Notes: generated by a model not told the origin, from the letters alone. Positions 34,943-44,540 are shown, counted from the stretch's first letter. The stretch is DNA of 64,000 bases from Brevirhabdus sp. (GCA_024637315.1 JAGXFH010000052.1:1-64000), one strand, 5' to 3'. Made by a program: numbers and translations.

Positions 34943-36619
34943 ATGGCCCACAAGACGGACATCCAGATCGCGCGCGAAGCCAAGAAGAAACCGATTCAGG
35001 AGATCGGCGCCAAACTGGACATCCCTTCGGAACACCTGCTGCCTTTCGGTCACGACAAGGCCAAGGTGTCGGAAGAGTTCATCAAATCCCTTGAAGGCAG
35101 GAAAAATGGTCACCTGGTCCTTGTGACCGCGATCAACCCGACGCCCGCGGGCGAAGGCAAGACCACGACGACGGTCGGCCTTGGCGACGGACTGAACGCG
35201 ATCGGCAAGAAGGCCGCGATATGTATTCGCGAAGCCTCGTTGGGGCCAAACTTCGGGATGAAGGGCGGCGCCGCCGGCGGTGGCATGTCGCAGGTCGTTC
35301 CGATGGAGGACATGAACCTTCACTTCACCGGCGATTTTCACGCCATTACCAGCGCCCACAACCTGCTGTCCGCGATGCTGGACAACCACATCTACTGGGG
35401 CAATGAGCTGGATATCGACATCCGCCGCATCCCCTACCGCCGCGTGATGGACATGAACGACCGCGCGCTGCGCGAGATTGTCTGCAACCTTGGCGGCGTC
35501 GCCAACGGCTTCCCGCGCGAAACCGGTTTCGACATCACCGTGGCTTCGGAAGTCATGGCGATCCTGTGCCTTGCCACCGATCTGCGCGATCTGGAACGCC
35601 GCCTCGGCGACATCATCGTGGCCTACCGCCGCGACCGTTCGCCGGTCTATGCCCGTGACATCAAGGCAGACGGCGCGATGACCGTTCTCTTGCAACAGGC
35701 CATGCAGCCGAACCTGGTGCAGACGCTGGAAAACAACCCGGCCTTTGTTCATGGCGGCCCGTTCGCCAACATCGCGCATGGCTGCAACTCCGTCATCGCC
35801 ACCACGACGGCGCTGAAACTTGCCGACTACGTGGTGACAGAGGCCGGCTTCGGGGCCGACCTGGGGGCCGAGAAGTTCTTTGACATCAAGTGCCGCAAGG
35901 CCGGATTGAAGCCAGAGGCCGTGGTCCTTGTCGCCACCGTCCGCGCGATGAAGATGAACGGCGGCGTCGCCAAGGCCGATCTGGGCAACGAGAATGTCGA
36001 TGCGGTCAAGAAGGGCTGCGCGAACCTGGGTCAGCACATCGAGAACATCAAGCAGTTCGGTGTTCCGGCCGTCGTCGGCATTAACCATTTTGTCACCGAT
36101 ACCGATGCCGAAGTGCAGGCGATCAAGGACTATGTCGCCTCTCAAGGCTCGGAAGCCGTCCTGTGCAAGCACTGGGCGCAGGGTGGAAAGGGCGCCGAGG
36201 AACTGGCCCAAAAAGTCGTCGCCATGGTCGAGAATAAATCCGCGCAGTTCGCGCCGCTCTACCCCGACGACATGGGGCTGTTCGAGAAGATCGAAACCAT
36301 CGCCAAGCGCATCTATCGCGCCGACGAGGTTCTGGCCGACAAGAAGATCCGTGACCAGTTGAAGCAATGGGAAGAGCAGGGTTACGGAAGCCTGCCGGTC
36401 TGCATGGCCAAGACCCAGTACAGCTTCACCACCGACCCCAACCGCCGCGGCGCGCCGCGCGGTCACAGCCTGCCGGTGCGCGAAGTGCGTCTGTCGGCGG
36501 GTGCAGGGTTCGTGGTCGTCATCTGCGGTGAGATCATGACCATGCCGGGCCTGCCACGGGTTCCGTCGGCAGAGAACATCCGGATCAACGAGGACGGCCT
36601 GATCGACGGCCTGTTCTAG
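34943..36619 (+). CDS. fhs: Formate-tetrahydrofolate ligase
   Basis: A 558-residue enzyme that makes 10-formyltetrahydrofolate from formate, ATP and tetrahydrofolate. Seen are the P-loop-like [16 protein letters not shown], the long conserved [19 protein letters not shown], the folate-site [13 protein letters not shown] and [10 protein letters not shown], and the C-terminal [16 protein letters not shown]. The length is standard. It follows the formyltransferase gene by 9 bp, so it probably belongs to the oxc-frc operon and feeds formate carbon from oxalate into the C1 pool. Confidence 0.96.
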   Translation: MAHKTDIQIAREAKKKPIQEIGAKLDIPSEHLLPFGHDKAKVSEEFIKSLEGRKNGHLVLVTAINPTPAGEGKTTTTVGLGDGLNAIGKKAAICIREASLGPNFGMKGGAAGGGMSQVVPMEDMNLHFTGDFHAITSAHNLLSAMLDNHIYWGNELDIDIRRIPYRRVMDMNDRALREIVCNLGGVANGFPRETGFDITVASEVMAILCLATDLRDLERRLGDIIVAYRRDRSPVYARDIKADGAMTVLLQQAMQPNLVQTLENNPAFVHGGPFANIAHGCNSVIATTTALKLADYVVTEAGFGADLGAEKFFDIKCRKAGLKPEAVVLVATVRAMKMNGGVAKADLGNENVDAVKKGCANLGQHIENIKQFGVPAVVGINHFVTDTDAEVQAIKDYVASQGSEAVLCKHWAQGGKGAEELAQKVVAMVENKSAQFAPLYPDDMGLFEKIETIAKRIYRADEVLADKKIRDQLKQWEEQGYGSLPVCMAKTQYSFTTDPNRRGAPRGHSLPVREVRLSAGAGFVVVICGEIMTMPGLPRVPSAENIRINEDGLIDGLF

Positions 36620-36631
36620 GGAGGGATCGAC

Positions 36632-37489
36632 GTGATACGCAAGATACTGGTTCCAGTTCGGGGCGATGGCAAGGGCGACAACGTCCTTGCTCATGCCTCC
36701 GCGCTCGCGCATCGCTACAACGCCCATATCGAGGTCGTGCACTGTCGTGCACGACCAGAAGACCTGATGCCCTACGGGGTCCACATTCCCGAATTCCTGC
36801 GAAAACAGATCATCAAGCAGTCCTACGAAGTCGCCGATCAGGAAGAGGCCGGGCTTCGAGGTGAACTCGAGGTGCTTGCGAAATCGTTGAAGCTCGAGCA
36901 GTCCGCAGACAGCATCGGCAAGACAGCCACGATTTCCTTCATCGAGGAAGCAGGGCGTCAGGTCGATGTCATCAAGCGGCGCGGGCGACTGTCGGACATG
37001 ATCGCGGTCGCCAAGCCGGATCGGGACAGAAACCTCGGCCACAACACGCTGAAGGCCGCGCTGTTTCACTCTGGTCGGCCGGTGCTGATGTGCCCGCTGG
37101 CGGACCCCGCGCCGACAATGCTTGGCGCCAAGGTCTCACTGGCTTGGAACGGCAGCGCCGAATCCGCCCGTGCGCTTTCGCAGTGCAAAAGCGTTCTGCG
37201 CAGCGCGGATACGATCTGGATACTGTCGAACGGCAAGCATTCCGGTGTCGGAACCTCGGCGGAAGATCTGGTGGATTATCTTGCGCTGCACGGCATCACC
37301 GCCACGATCGAGGGATTCTCGGCAAAGCGCGACATCGGTGGCGAACTGCTGCGCGCCAGCGCGGCGCTGGGGGCGGACATGATGATCATGGGGGCCTACG
37401 GCGACAGCCATGAGCGGGAGACGGTGTTTGGGGGCAATACCCAGACGGTCGTCGACACCGCAACGAAACCGGTGCTTCTGAATCACTGA
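36632..37489 (+). CDS. Tandem universal stress protein (UspA family)
   Basis: A 285-residue cytoplasmic protein of two Usp domains. The first (residues 1-150: KILVPVRGDGKGDNVLAHAS) lacks a clear ATP-binding loop; the second (about 165-285: VSLAWNGSAESARALSQC, then MIMGAYGDSHERETVFGGNTQ) ends in a G-x2-G-x9-G-S/T-like loop (GAYGDSHERETVFGG), so nucleotide binding is possible only there. It begins at GTG 36632 with GGGAGGG upstream, 12 bp after fhs, and so is likely in the same transcript. Role in the oxalate pathway unknown. Confidence 0.88.
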   Translation: MIRKILVPVRGDGKGDNVLAHASALAHRYNAHIEVVHCRARPEDLMPYGVHIPEFLRKQIIKQSYEVADQEEAGLRGELEVLAKSLKLEQSADSIGKTATISFIEEAGRQVDVIKRRGRLSDMIAVAKPDRDRNLGHNTLKAALFHSGRPVLMCPLADPAPTMLGAKVSLAWNGSAESARALSQCKSVLRSADTIWILSNGKHSGVGTSAEDLVDYLALHGITATIEGFSAKRDIGGELLRASAALGADMMIMGAYGDSHERETVFGGNTQTVVDTATKPVLLNH

Positions 37490-37560
37490 TTCAGAGGCGC
37501 TGTGACCTGGTCGAACAAACGACCGATAACATGAAGGCCGCGCCAAGACGGTCAAGACCA

Positions 37561-37577
37561 GCGGGAATACTTCCCGC
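37561..37577 (+). other. Hairpin upstream of the TTT transporter
   Basis: GCGGGAA and TTCCCGC form a perfect 7-bp stem with a TAC loop, 33 bp before the tctC-like start. It has no T-run and may mark a transcript end, attenuation or RNA stability element. Confidence 0.4.
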
Positions 37578-37609
37578 GAAACGACGAACCAGCCTTAAGG
37601 GAGGACCAA

Positions 37610-38578
37610 ATGGCTACTACATCAACGATCTTCAAAAGAGCGGTCGGCGCAGCTGCGCTTGGCCTGATGACAATGGCGGGCACAGCCCAGGCCTGGGAGC
37701 CGAACAAACCGATCGATTTCGTGATCATGGCGGGTGCCGGTGGTGGCGCTGACCAGATCGCGCGGTTCGTTCAGTCCGTGGCCGAGAAGAACGACCTGAC
37801 CGTTCGTCCGCTGGTGCCCAACAACAAGGGCGGCGGTTCCGGTGCCGAGGCGCTGATTGCGCTTAACGGTGCATCCGATCCGGATCATACGCTTCTGGTG
37901 ACCCTCAACTCGTTCTTCACCACTCCGATGCGCCAGGAGAACCTGGGTATCGACGTGATGACCTTCACGCCGGTGGCGATGATGGGCGTCGATCCGTTCG
38001 TTCTTTGGGTACACAAGGACAGCGGCATCACGTCGTTCGAACAGTGGCTCGAAACGGTGAAATCTGCTGATGAATACATCATGGGCGGCACCGGCACGGG
38101 GCAAGAGGACTCGATCGTGATCGCATTCATGGAGTCAGCCTTCGATATCGACGTCAAGTACATCCCCTACAAGGGCGGCGGCGATGTTGCGAAAGATCTT
38201 GCCGGCCAGCAGATCATGGCAACCGTGAACAACCCGGCGGAAACCAAGGGCTTCTATGCCAATGGTGACGTCGTGCCGCTTCTGTCCTTTTCGGACGAGC
38301 GCATGCCGGCCTTCCCGGATGTCCCGACCGTCAAGGAGCTGGGCCATGACTTCAGCTACTACAACCAGCGTGCCGTTGTTGGCGCACCGGGCATGACGGA
38401 TGAAGCGGCTGAATACTATCAGAACCTCTTCAAGACGATCTACGAGTCCGAGGAATGGCAGGGCTACATGGAATCCGAAAGCCTGTCGCCGCTCTGGTTG
38501 GATGCTGGTGAGCAGAAGGCTTACTGGGAAACCCAGATCGCCAACCACAAGGACCTTCTCGCCGCAATGGGCGAGTAG
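37610..38578 (+). CDS. TTT-family (TctC-like) periplasmic binding protein
   Basis: A 322-residue binding protein: signal peptide with cleavage near GTAQA/WE (residues about 23-28), then the TctC/Bug fold (NKPIDFVIMAGAGGGADQIAR, VRPLVPNNKGGGSGAEALIAL, VKYIPYKGGGDVAKDLAGQQ, FPDVPTVKELG). Bug proteins bind carboxylates through two bridging waters. The ATG at 37610 has GGGAGG upstream. It is the first gene of a TctCBA-type set, placed behind oxc-frc-fhs-usp; oxalate or a related C2-C3 acid is the likely ligand, which is inference from context. Confidence 0.9.
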   Translation: MATTSTIFKRAVGAAALGLMTMAGTAQAWEPNKPIDFVIMAGAGGGADQIARFVQSVAEKNDLTVRPLVPNNKGGGSGAEALIALNGASDPDHTLLVTLNSFFTTPMRQENLGIDVMTFTPVAMMGVDPFVLWVHKDSGITSFEQWLETVKSADEYIMGGTGTGQEDSIVIAFMESAFDIDVKYIPYKGGGDVAKDLAGQQIMATVNNPAETKGFYANGDVVPLLSFSDERMPAFPDVPTVKELGHDFSYYNQRAVVGAPGMTDEAAEYYQNLFKTIYESEEWQGYMESESLSPLWLDAGEQKAYWETQIANHKDLLAAMGE

Positions 38579-38616
38579 ATCCGAACAGCCGACTCAAGGG
38601 TACAAGGGAGGTCGCG

Positions 38617-39120
38617 ATGCGGCGCGGAGAGTTCATTACGGCAGGCATTCTGGCCGTCCTGTCCATCTACATGATGTGGAAAAGTACCGAATTGAACGTC
38701 GGCTATGTCAGGGGTGAAGGCCCGGGAGGCGGAGCATGGCCGTTCTGGCTCTCGGGGATCATGCTGCTCTGCACAGCCCTGATTGCATACAACGCGGTAA
38801 GGCGGACATCTCCGCCTTCCCAATCCGACGAACCGGTTCTCGACTCTGAAGGGCGCAAGATGATCTTGCAGGTCTTTGGCGGGATCTTCGTGTTTGTCGC
38901 ACTTGTCGGGATCATCTCGATGTACGGTGCCATGCTGGTGTTCCTGTTCTACTACCTGTGGTTCCTGGGACGTCATTCGCTGCGCCTGTCGCTGACGATT
39001 TCGATCCTGACGCCTGTTGTCTTCTTTTTCTTCTTCGAGGCGCTCATGCGCGTCACGTTGCCGAAGGGCTTGCGGTTCACCGATCCGTTCTTCAACTGGC
39101 TCTACACACTCATCTACTGA
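38617..39120 (+). CDS. TTT-family (TctB-like) small membrane subunit
   Basis: A 167-residue protein with four hydrophobic helices, the size of TctB, the small and poorly conserved subunit of tripartite tricarboxylate transporters. The text GPGGGAWPFWLSGIMLL near residue 35 is typical of the family (the GPGxxP/WP motif). It lies between the binding protein and the large permease with gaps of 38 and 48 bp, in the usual order C-B-A, so subunit assignment is firm although the sequence is variable. Confidence 0.88.
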   Translation: MRRGEFITAGILAVLSIYMMWKSTELNVGYVRGEGPGGGAWPFWLSGIMLLCTALIAYNAVRRTSPPSQSDEPVLDSEGRKMILQVFGGIFVFVALVGIISMYGAMLVFLFYYLWFLGRHSLRLSLTISILTPVVFFFFFEALMRVTLPKGLRFTDPFFNWLYTLIY

Positions 39121-39168
39121 CCGAAGCATACCCATGCCTGAATACGGCGACGGAGTGGAATATAAGTC

Positions 39169-40689
39169 ATGGAAATCCTAGGACTTCTCTCATCTGGCCT
39201 GATTGAAGCGCTGCAGCCGATCAACCTTCTGTTGATCATCCTCGGCGTGACCCTCGGCCTCTTTATCGGCATGATGCCCGGCTTGGGGTCTGTGAACGGT
39301 GTGGCGATCCTGCTGCCGATCACCTTCCTCGTCCCGCCTGCATCGGCCATCATCTTTCTGGCCGCGATCTACTACGGGGCAATGTACGGGGGGGCGATCA
39401 GTTCGATCACATTGGGAATTCCCGGCGCCTCAACGGCGGTTGCGACGACCTTTGACGGGCGACCGCTGGCGCTGAAAGGCAAGGCCAGCCTGGCACTGGT
39501 GACGGCAGCGATCGCCTCTTTTGTGGGCGGCACGGTCTCGATCATCCTCTTCACGATGTTCGCACCTATGCTTGCCTCGGTCGCCCTCAGCTTTGGCTCG
39601 CCCGAAATCTTCGCACTGATGCTTCTGGCCTTTGCAACCTTCGTGGGCCTGGGTGGCGATGACATCCCCAAGACGATCCTGTCGATCTGCCTTGGCCTTG
39701 TCTTCGCTTCCGTCGGGTTCGACGAGATTTCCGGTGAACCGCGCCTTGTCTTCTTCGGCATCTCGGGCTTTCTGCATGGCATCAACTTCCTTGTGCTGGC
39801 GATCGGCGTCTACGGTATCGGCGAGATGCTTTGGACCATCGACACCACGCGCGGCAAGATCACCCAGACCGAAGCGAAAATCAGCTTCAAGGGCGTGGTC
39901 TCGGACACCAAGGAATCGGTCACGAAGGGTTGGAAGGGCATGTCGATTGGGTCCTTTCTGGGCTTCTTCGTCGGCATTCTGCCTGCAGCGGGCGCCACGC
40001 CCGGTTCGCTGATGGCCTACGGGGTGACCAAGTTGACCTCGAGGAACCCCGACTCCTACGGCAAAGGCAATCCGGATGGCGTGGCTGCTCCCGAAGCGGC
40101 GAACAACTCTGCCTCGACCGGATCGATGCTTCCGATGCTGACACTAGGCATTCCCGGATCACCGACGACCGCCATCCTGCTTGGTGGAATGGTCATCTGG
40201 GGCCTGACACCGGGTCCGCGGCTGTTCACCGACCAGCCCGCTTTCGTCTGGGGTCTGATCGGGTCGTTCTACGTGTCGAACTTCTTCGCCCTGGTGATCA
40301 ACCTTAGCTTCATCCCGCTGTTCATCTGGATGCTGCGAATGCCGTTCACCATTCTGGCTCCGATGATCTTTGTCCTGTCGATCGTGGGCGGCTACGCGGC
40401 GACCAATGACATGCACGACGTCTGGCTGATGATCGGCTTCGGTCTCAGCGCATTCTTCCTGCGGAAGTTCGACTATCCGCTTGCCCCAGCGGTTCTGGCC
40501 ATCGTGCTGGGGCCGATTGCCGAACCAACGCTGCGCCAGTCGCTGCTGTTGTCTTCGGGTGACTTCACGATCTTCCTGACCCGACCCATCGCCGGCCCGA
40601 TCACGATCATCGCGATCATCCTGATCCTGCTGCCGCTGTTCAAGGTCATCAAGGACCGGATCTGGGGCCGCAACACCCGCGACGCATGA
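39169..40689 (+). CDS. TTT-family (TctA-like) large permease
   Basis: A 506-residue membrane protein with about 11-12 helices. The TctA signatures are present: the GMMPGLGSVNGVAILLP motif near residues 35-51, the YYGAMYGGAISSITLGIPG block with its GIPG, and a second GIPGSPTTAILLGG (near residue 325) with the PEAANNSA(S)TG segment. It carries the acid across the inner membrane using a proton or sodium gradient. A strong terminator follows, so it is the last gene of the transporter unit. Confidence 0.93.
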   Translation: MEILGLLSSGLIEALQPINLLLIILGVTLGLFIGMMPGLGSVNGVAILLPITFLVPPASAIIFLAAIYYGAMYGGAISSITLGIPGASTAVATTFDGRPLALKGKASLALVTAAIASFVGGTVSIILFTMFAPMLASVALSFGSPEIFALMLLAFATFVGLGGDDIPKTILSICLGLVFASVGFDEISGEPRLVFFGISGFLHGINFLVLAIGVYGIGEMLWTIDTTRGKITQTEAKISFKGVVSDTKESVTKGWKGMSIGSFLGFFVGILPAAGATPGSLMAYGVTKLTSRNPDSYGKGNPDGVAAPEAANNSASTGSMLPMLTLGIPGSPTTAILLGGMVIWGLTPGPRLFTDQPAFVWGLIGSFYVSNFFALVINLSFIPLFIWMLRMPFTILAPMIFVLSIVGGYAATNDMHDVWLMIGFGLSAFFLRKFDYPLAPAVLAIVLGPIAEPTLRQSLLLSSGDFTIFLTRPIAGPITIIAIILILLPLFKVIKDRIWGRNTRDA

Positions 40690-40731
40690 CCACGACCGCG
40701 CGGGGCGGCGTCAACATCACGTAGCAAGATC

Positions 40732-40762
40732 GGGACGGCAGCTCTTGCCGTCCCTTTCCCTT
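40732..40762 (+). terminator. Rho-independent terminator after the TTT transporter
   Basis: GGGACGGCA (40732-40740) pairs perfectly with TGCCGTCCC (40746-40754) across a 5-base loop and is followed by TTTCCCTTTTTT. Confidence 0.88.
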
Positions 40763-40781
40763 TTTTGGACAAGGACACAGG

Positions 40782-42524
40782 ATGACCGCGTCACAAGACC
40801 AGTATCACGCCTGGAACCCCGGCCTGACCTCCGAGATTCCGGCGCGGTTGATGTCGCAGGTCACACTTTACGATCCGCGGAACTCGGACACCGACTATGC
40901 CACCGCGAAAGAGGCGGCCGGGTTCTGTGGTCTGAAACCGCAAGACATGGTGGCTTTCCGCGTCAGCCGCCTGGTGATGCATGAAATCCTGATCCGGGTG
41001 ACGGCGGATCTTTTCGTGCCGGACGGACCCAGCTACGAAGAACTGGGACTGAATCTGCGCAGCATGGCCGCGCGCATTCTCAATGGCCATGCGCTGCCCC
41101 GGATGCCGCAGTTCGAGGCGGAATTCGCCAAGCTGCGGTCAGAGGCCGAACAGAGGCTTGATGCGATCCTCGACCGCAACATCTTCAAGCGCACGGCCGC
41201 GCCTGCCGCGGAGCATGGCCTTCTGTCTCGCCTGTTGGGCCGGTCGAAAGCGGCGACACCAGACGCAGGATTGCCAGAGTTACGGGCTCTGGAAGAGTGG
41301 CAGTCGGAACTCGACGGCAGCCCGTCCGACCTAGACGCCGCCTGCCTGAAAGGTCTGCTGACCATCGTCGGCGGCATCGTCGGCCAGCGCGGCCGGCTGC
41401 TTGCCGACAAGGCTCTGGTGGTGCGGTTGGCGGCGAACTGGGTCTGCAACAGCTACGGCAGCCACCGGATCGGCGAGCTGCTGACACCGATCATCCAAGA
41501 GGCCGCAGAGGCCGAGGGTTACCGGCTGCTTCCGTTTCAGAGCAAGCCCGTGGTGATGAACGTCAAGGGCGCGTCAGGTGCCGGCAAGAGCACGCTGCGC
41601 CCATTGCAGCGCGATCTGGCAGAGCGTCTGGGCATCCCGTGGCAGGATTTCGCGCTTGTCAGTCCGGATTACTGGCGGAAATTCCTGCTCGATTACAAAA
41701 GCCTCGGCGAAGACTACAAATATGCCGCGATGCTGACCGGGCGGGAGCTCGAGATCATCGACAAAAAGCTCGACCGCTACATGGAAGGCAAGGCCGCGCG
41801 GGGAGAGATGCCGCATCTGTTGATCGACCGCTTCCGTTTCGACAGTTTCGCGACCTCGCCGAAACAGCAGGCCGAGGGACGGTTGCTCAGCCGGTTCGGA
41901 GACAGAGTATTCATGTTCCTCATGATCACGCCGCCCCCGGAAACTGTCGAACGCGCGTGGAAGCGCGGCATCGAGACCGGCCGCTTCAAGGCGGTGGACG
42001 ACCTGCTTTACCACAATATCGAGGCCTACACCGGAATGCCGCAATTGTTCTTCAACCTGGTGAACAAGCAGCGGCAGAAGATCCATTTCGAGTTTCTCGA
42101 CAACAGCGTACCCTATGGCGAACGACCCAGAACCGCGGCATTCGGCTGGAACGGGCGGCTCAACGTACTGGACATCGACTGCATGCGACTGCTGAACCGA
42201 TATCGCCGGATCAACATCGACGCGCGCCGCCCGGAAGATGTGTTCGAGATTCCGGCGGGTGCCGAAGACGCCGGGCCTGCAGATGACATCCTTGCGGACT
42301 GCATCCGAAAGATCCCCGAAGTGGCGTTCATCGACCCGAAGACCCTGAAGGTGCTTGGCCGGACCCAAGGGGGCGTCAAGGTCGAAGAGGATGACGCATT
42401 TTTCGAAAAGGCCAAGCTCGCAGCGGCAGTGCGATCAGACGGCGATGGTAACGAGCAGCCGGACACCGCGACCCTGGACGCGGATCACGAGAAGAAGTTC
42501 ACGGTCGGCGCCTGGGGGGCTTGA
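40782..42524 (+). CDS. Large P-loop (zeta-toxin-like) protein of unknown function
   Basis: A 580-residue soluble protein. Residues about 1-240 have no recognised domain (helical, with EYATAKE-type charged runs and a middle linker LLGRSKAATP). From about residue 260 there is a P-loop kinase domain: Walker A GASGAGKSTLRP (263-274), then an SPDYWRKFLLDYKSLGEDYKYAAMLTGREL substrate-like stretch (quoted in part: DYWRKFLLDYKSL), RFRFDSFA and ITPPPETVERAWKRG, the pattern of zeta-toxin-type kinases that phosphorylate small molecules. There is no antitoxin gene beside it, and the length is twice that of zeta toxins. It follows a terminator, so it is transcribed separately from the transporter. Function unknown. 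Confidence 0.75.
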   Translation: MTASQDQYHAWNPGLTSEIPARLMSQVTLYDPRNSDTDYATAKEAAGFCGLKPQDMVAFRVSRLVMHEILIRVTADLFVPDGPSYEELGLNLRSMAARILNGHALPRMPQFEAEFAKLRSEAEQRLDAILDRNIFKRTAAPAAEHGLLSRLLGRSKAATPDAGLPELRALEEWQSELDGSPSDLDAACLKGLLTIVGGIVGQRGRLLADKALVVRLAANWVCNSYGSHRIGELLTPIIQEAAEAEGYRLLPFQSKPVVMNVKGASGAGKSTLRPLQRDLAERLGIPWQDFALVSPDYWRKFLLDYKSLGEDYKYAAMLTGRELEIIDKKLDRYMEGKAARGEMPHLLIDRFRFDSFATSPKQQAEGRLLSRFGDRVFMFLMITPPPETVERAWKRGIETGRFKAVDDLLYHNIEAYTGMPQLFFNLVNKQRQKIHFEFLDNSVPYGERPRTAAFGWNGRLNVLDIDCMRLLNRYRRINIDARRPEDVFEIPAGAEDAGPADDILADCIRKIPEVAFIDPKTLKVLGRTQGGVKVEEDDAFFEKAKLAAAVRSDGDGNEQPDTATLDADHEKKFTVGAWGA

Positions 42525-42533
42525 CGTCCGCGG

Positions 42534-43520
42534 CTATGGAACCAGCAGAATCTTTCCGCGATGGCTCGCCTCTTCCATCATCTCATGCGCGGCGGTCGCC
42601 TCGGCGAAGCCGAATACCTTGTGCGTCTGCGCCTCAAGCCCGCCAGCGGCGAACATCGGCCAGACCTTTTCGCGCAGGTCGGCCGCGACCTCCGACTTGA
42701 AAGCCTCGGGGCGTGATCGAAGCGTCGACCCGGTATACACCAGCCGCTTCAACATGATCGGCATCAGGTTGATCTCGACCTTGGATCCGGCGTTGAACGC
42801 CAGCTGCACAATCCGCGCGTCGGCGCTGGCAGCCTTGATGTTGCGCGCCACATAGTCGCCGCCGATGATGTCGAGGATCAGGTTCGCACCGCCTGCCTCG
42901 CGGACGATCTCGACGAAATCTTCATCGTTGAAATTGATCGCGCGCTCCGCGCCCAGACCTTCGGCATAGGCGCAATCCTCGGCATTGGCGCAGGTGGTGA
43001 AGACCCGCATCCCCATCTGACGTCCAAGCTGGATCGCCGTCGATCCGATCCCGCCCGCTCCGCCATGCGCCAGCAGGATCTGTCCCGGCACGATCTTCTG
43101 GTGGAAGAAGAGATTGCTCCAGACCGTGAAATAGGTCTCGCACAGCCCCGCCGCGTCGATCTCCGGCACCCCCTTGGGGATCGGCAGGCAATGCGTCGCG
43201 TCGATGGCGACATATTCGGCATAGCCGCCGCCATTCGTCAGGGCGCACAACTTGTCTTCTACAGACCAGCCGGACACAGCCGCACCAAGCGCCACGACCT
43301 CGCCGGACACTTCCAGTCCCAATAGGTCCGAAGCGCCCTTCGGAGGTGGGTAATGCCCTCGCCGCTGCACCAGGTCCGGGCCGTTCACCCCGGCCGCGAT
43401 CACCCGCACCATAACCTCGCCCTCGCGCAACTCCGGCAGCGGTCGCTCGCCGATCTCCAGCACCTCGGGTTTGCCGGGTTCACGCATTTCGATCGTCTTC
43501 ATCTTGGCTGGCAGCATCAT
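42534..43520 (-). CDS. NAD(P)H:quinone oxidoreductase, zinc-free MDR family
   Basis: A 328-residue medium-chain reductase of the quinone oxidoreductase (QOR, PIG3-like) group: MKTIEMREPGKPEVLEIGER at the N-terminus, GVNGPDLVQRRGHYPPPKGAS, and the dinucleotide fold HGGAGGIGSTAIQLGRQMG. No zinc cysteine cluster is present. It may reduce quinones or enones with NADPH. Two adjacent ATGs at 43520 and 43517 follow GGAGG by 2 and 5 bp, so 43517 is possibly the true start. It lies between the P-loop gene (9 bp convergent gap) and the LysR gene (divergent). Confidence 0.9.
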   Translation of the reverse strand: MMLPAKMKTIEMREPGKPEVLEIGERPLPELREGEVMVRVIAAGVNGPDLVQRRGHYPPPKGASDLLGLEVSGEVVALGAAVSGWSVEDKLCALTNGGGYAEYVAIDATHCLPIPKGVPEIDAAGLCETYFTVWSNLFFHQKIVPGQILLAHGGAGGIGSTAIQLGRQMGMRVFTTCANAEDCAYAEGLGAERAINFNDEDFVEIVREAGGANLILDIIGGDYVARNIKAASADARIVQLAFNAGSKVEINLMPIMLKRLVYTGSTLRSRPEAFKSEVAADLREKVWPMFAAGGLEAQTHKVFGFAEATAAHEMMEEASHRGKILLVP

Positions 43521-43624
43521 TGCCTCCGGGGCGATTTCACTGGTAGGTTTTTCAGGAAAACCTATCCTCAGGCGAAATTATTTGCCGCCGCCCAGAATGG
43601 CAAACAGAAAGCCGGGAACGAACG

Positions 43625-44503
43625 ATGGCGGATATCCGCGACCTGCAACTTCTTGTCGCGCTCGCGCGACACAAGCATTTTACCCGCGCCGCGGACGATT
43701 GCGGCATTTCGCAACCGGCGTTTTCGGCGCGCATCCGCAAGATGGAGGAGGGCTTTGCCCTGCCACTGGTGCGGCGCGGCAATACCTTCCTCGGATTCAC
43801 CCGCGAAGGCGAAGTGGTGTTGAAATGGGCGCGCAAGCTTCTGGCCGATGTCGAGGGCATGCGCCAGGAGATCGACGCGCTCAGCAGCAACCTGAACGGC
43901 AAGCTTGCGGTCGGGGTGATTCCCACCGCCCTGCCTTTTGCCGCGCGGGCGTCGGCGCAATTGCGCCGGCTTCACCCGAACCTGCTTATCGAGATTCACT
44001 CGCTTTCGACGCGGCTGATCGAAATTCGGCTGAACGATTTTTCGCTGGATGCCGGGATCATGTATTACGATGACGCGGATCCCGAAACCACAGACAAGCT
44101 TTATGAAGAGACCTATGTGCTGATCATGCCCAAGGCGATGGCACCGCGCAGCACCGGTCAGGCGACATGGTCGGAAGCCGCCAGATTGCCGCTCTGCCTG
44201 CTGACCCGGGACATGCGAAACCGTCAGCTGCTGGACGATGTTTTCAAGGGACTCCAGGAGGTTCCGACAATCGACATGGAAGCCAGCGACTTTACCGCCG
44301 TGCTGGCCCAGGTCGCCAGCGGCACCGCGGCGACGATTGCACCTTTGGATGTCGCAAAGACCTTTCTTGCGCCCGGAACCACGGTCCAGCTTACGCTCGT
44401 CGACCCGGTGGTCAGCCACATGGTCGGCCTCTCGATCAAGGATCAAAGCCCGCCCCTGCCGATGGTGCAGGCGCTGCGCCTGGCGGTGACTGCGTCATTA
44501 TAA
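43625..44503 (+). CDS. LysR-family transcriptional regulator, probably of formate dehydrogenase
   Basis: A 292-residue LysR-type regulator: N-terminal winged helix-turn-helix (residues 1-60: LQLLVALARHKHFTRAADDCG, SQPAFSARIRKME) and a two-lobed substrate-binding effector domain. It stands directly before and in the same direction as the formate dehydrogenase genes, and a perfect TTCCAAT-N6-ATTGGAA palindrome lies between them. LysR genes linked to NAD-dependent formate dehydrogenases are common, where formate or a C1 metabolite is the inducer. The effector itself is not predictable. Confidence 0.88.
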   Translation: MADIRDLQLLVALARHKHFTRAADDCGISQPAFSARIRKMEEGFALPLVRRGNTFLGFTREGEVVLKWARKLLADVEGMRQEIDALSSNLNGKLAVGVIPTALPFAARASAQLRRLHPNLLIEIHSLSTRLIEIRLNDFSLDAGIMYYDDADPETTDKLYEETYVLIMPKAMAPRSTGQATWSEAARLPLCLLTRDMRNRQLLDDVFKGLQEVPTIDMEASDFTAVLAQVASGTAATIAPLDVAKTFLAPGTTVQLTLVDPVVSHMVGLSIKDQSPPLPMVQALRLAVTASL

Positions 44504-44520
44504 CGAAAGCAAATGACATG

Positions 44521-44540
44521 TTCCAATGGCTCTATTGGAA
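44521..44540. promoter_or_regulatory. Candidate LysR operator upstream of formate dehydrogenase
   Basis: TTCCAAT (44521-44527) and ATTGGAA (44534-44540) are perfect inverted repeats with a 6-bp spacer, inside the T-N11-A class of LysR sites. The element is 51 bp upstream of the fdhB start and 17 bp behind the LysR gene. Confidence 0.65.

Noticed and set aside
33800-37069. A 1089-codon open frame on the minus strand
   Set aside because: It lies entirely opposite frc, the formyltransferase, fhs and usp, which have clear families. The product is His/Arg/Asp-rich as expected for a reverse-strand shadow in G+C-rich DNA.
40782-42524. A zeta/epsilon toxin-antitoxin system
   Set aside because: There is no antitoxin-like small gene on either side, and the protein is twice the usual toxin length.
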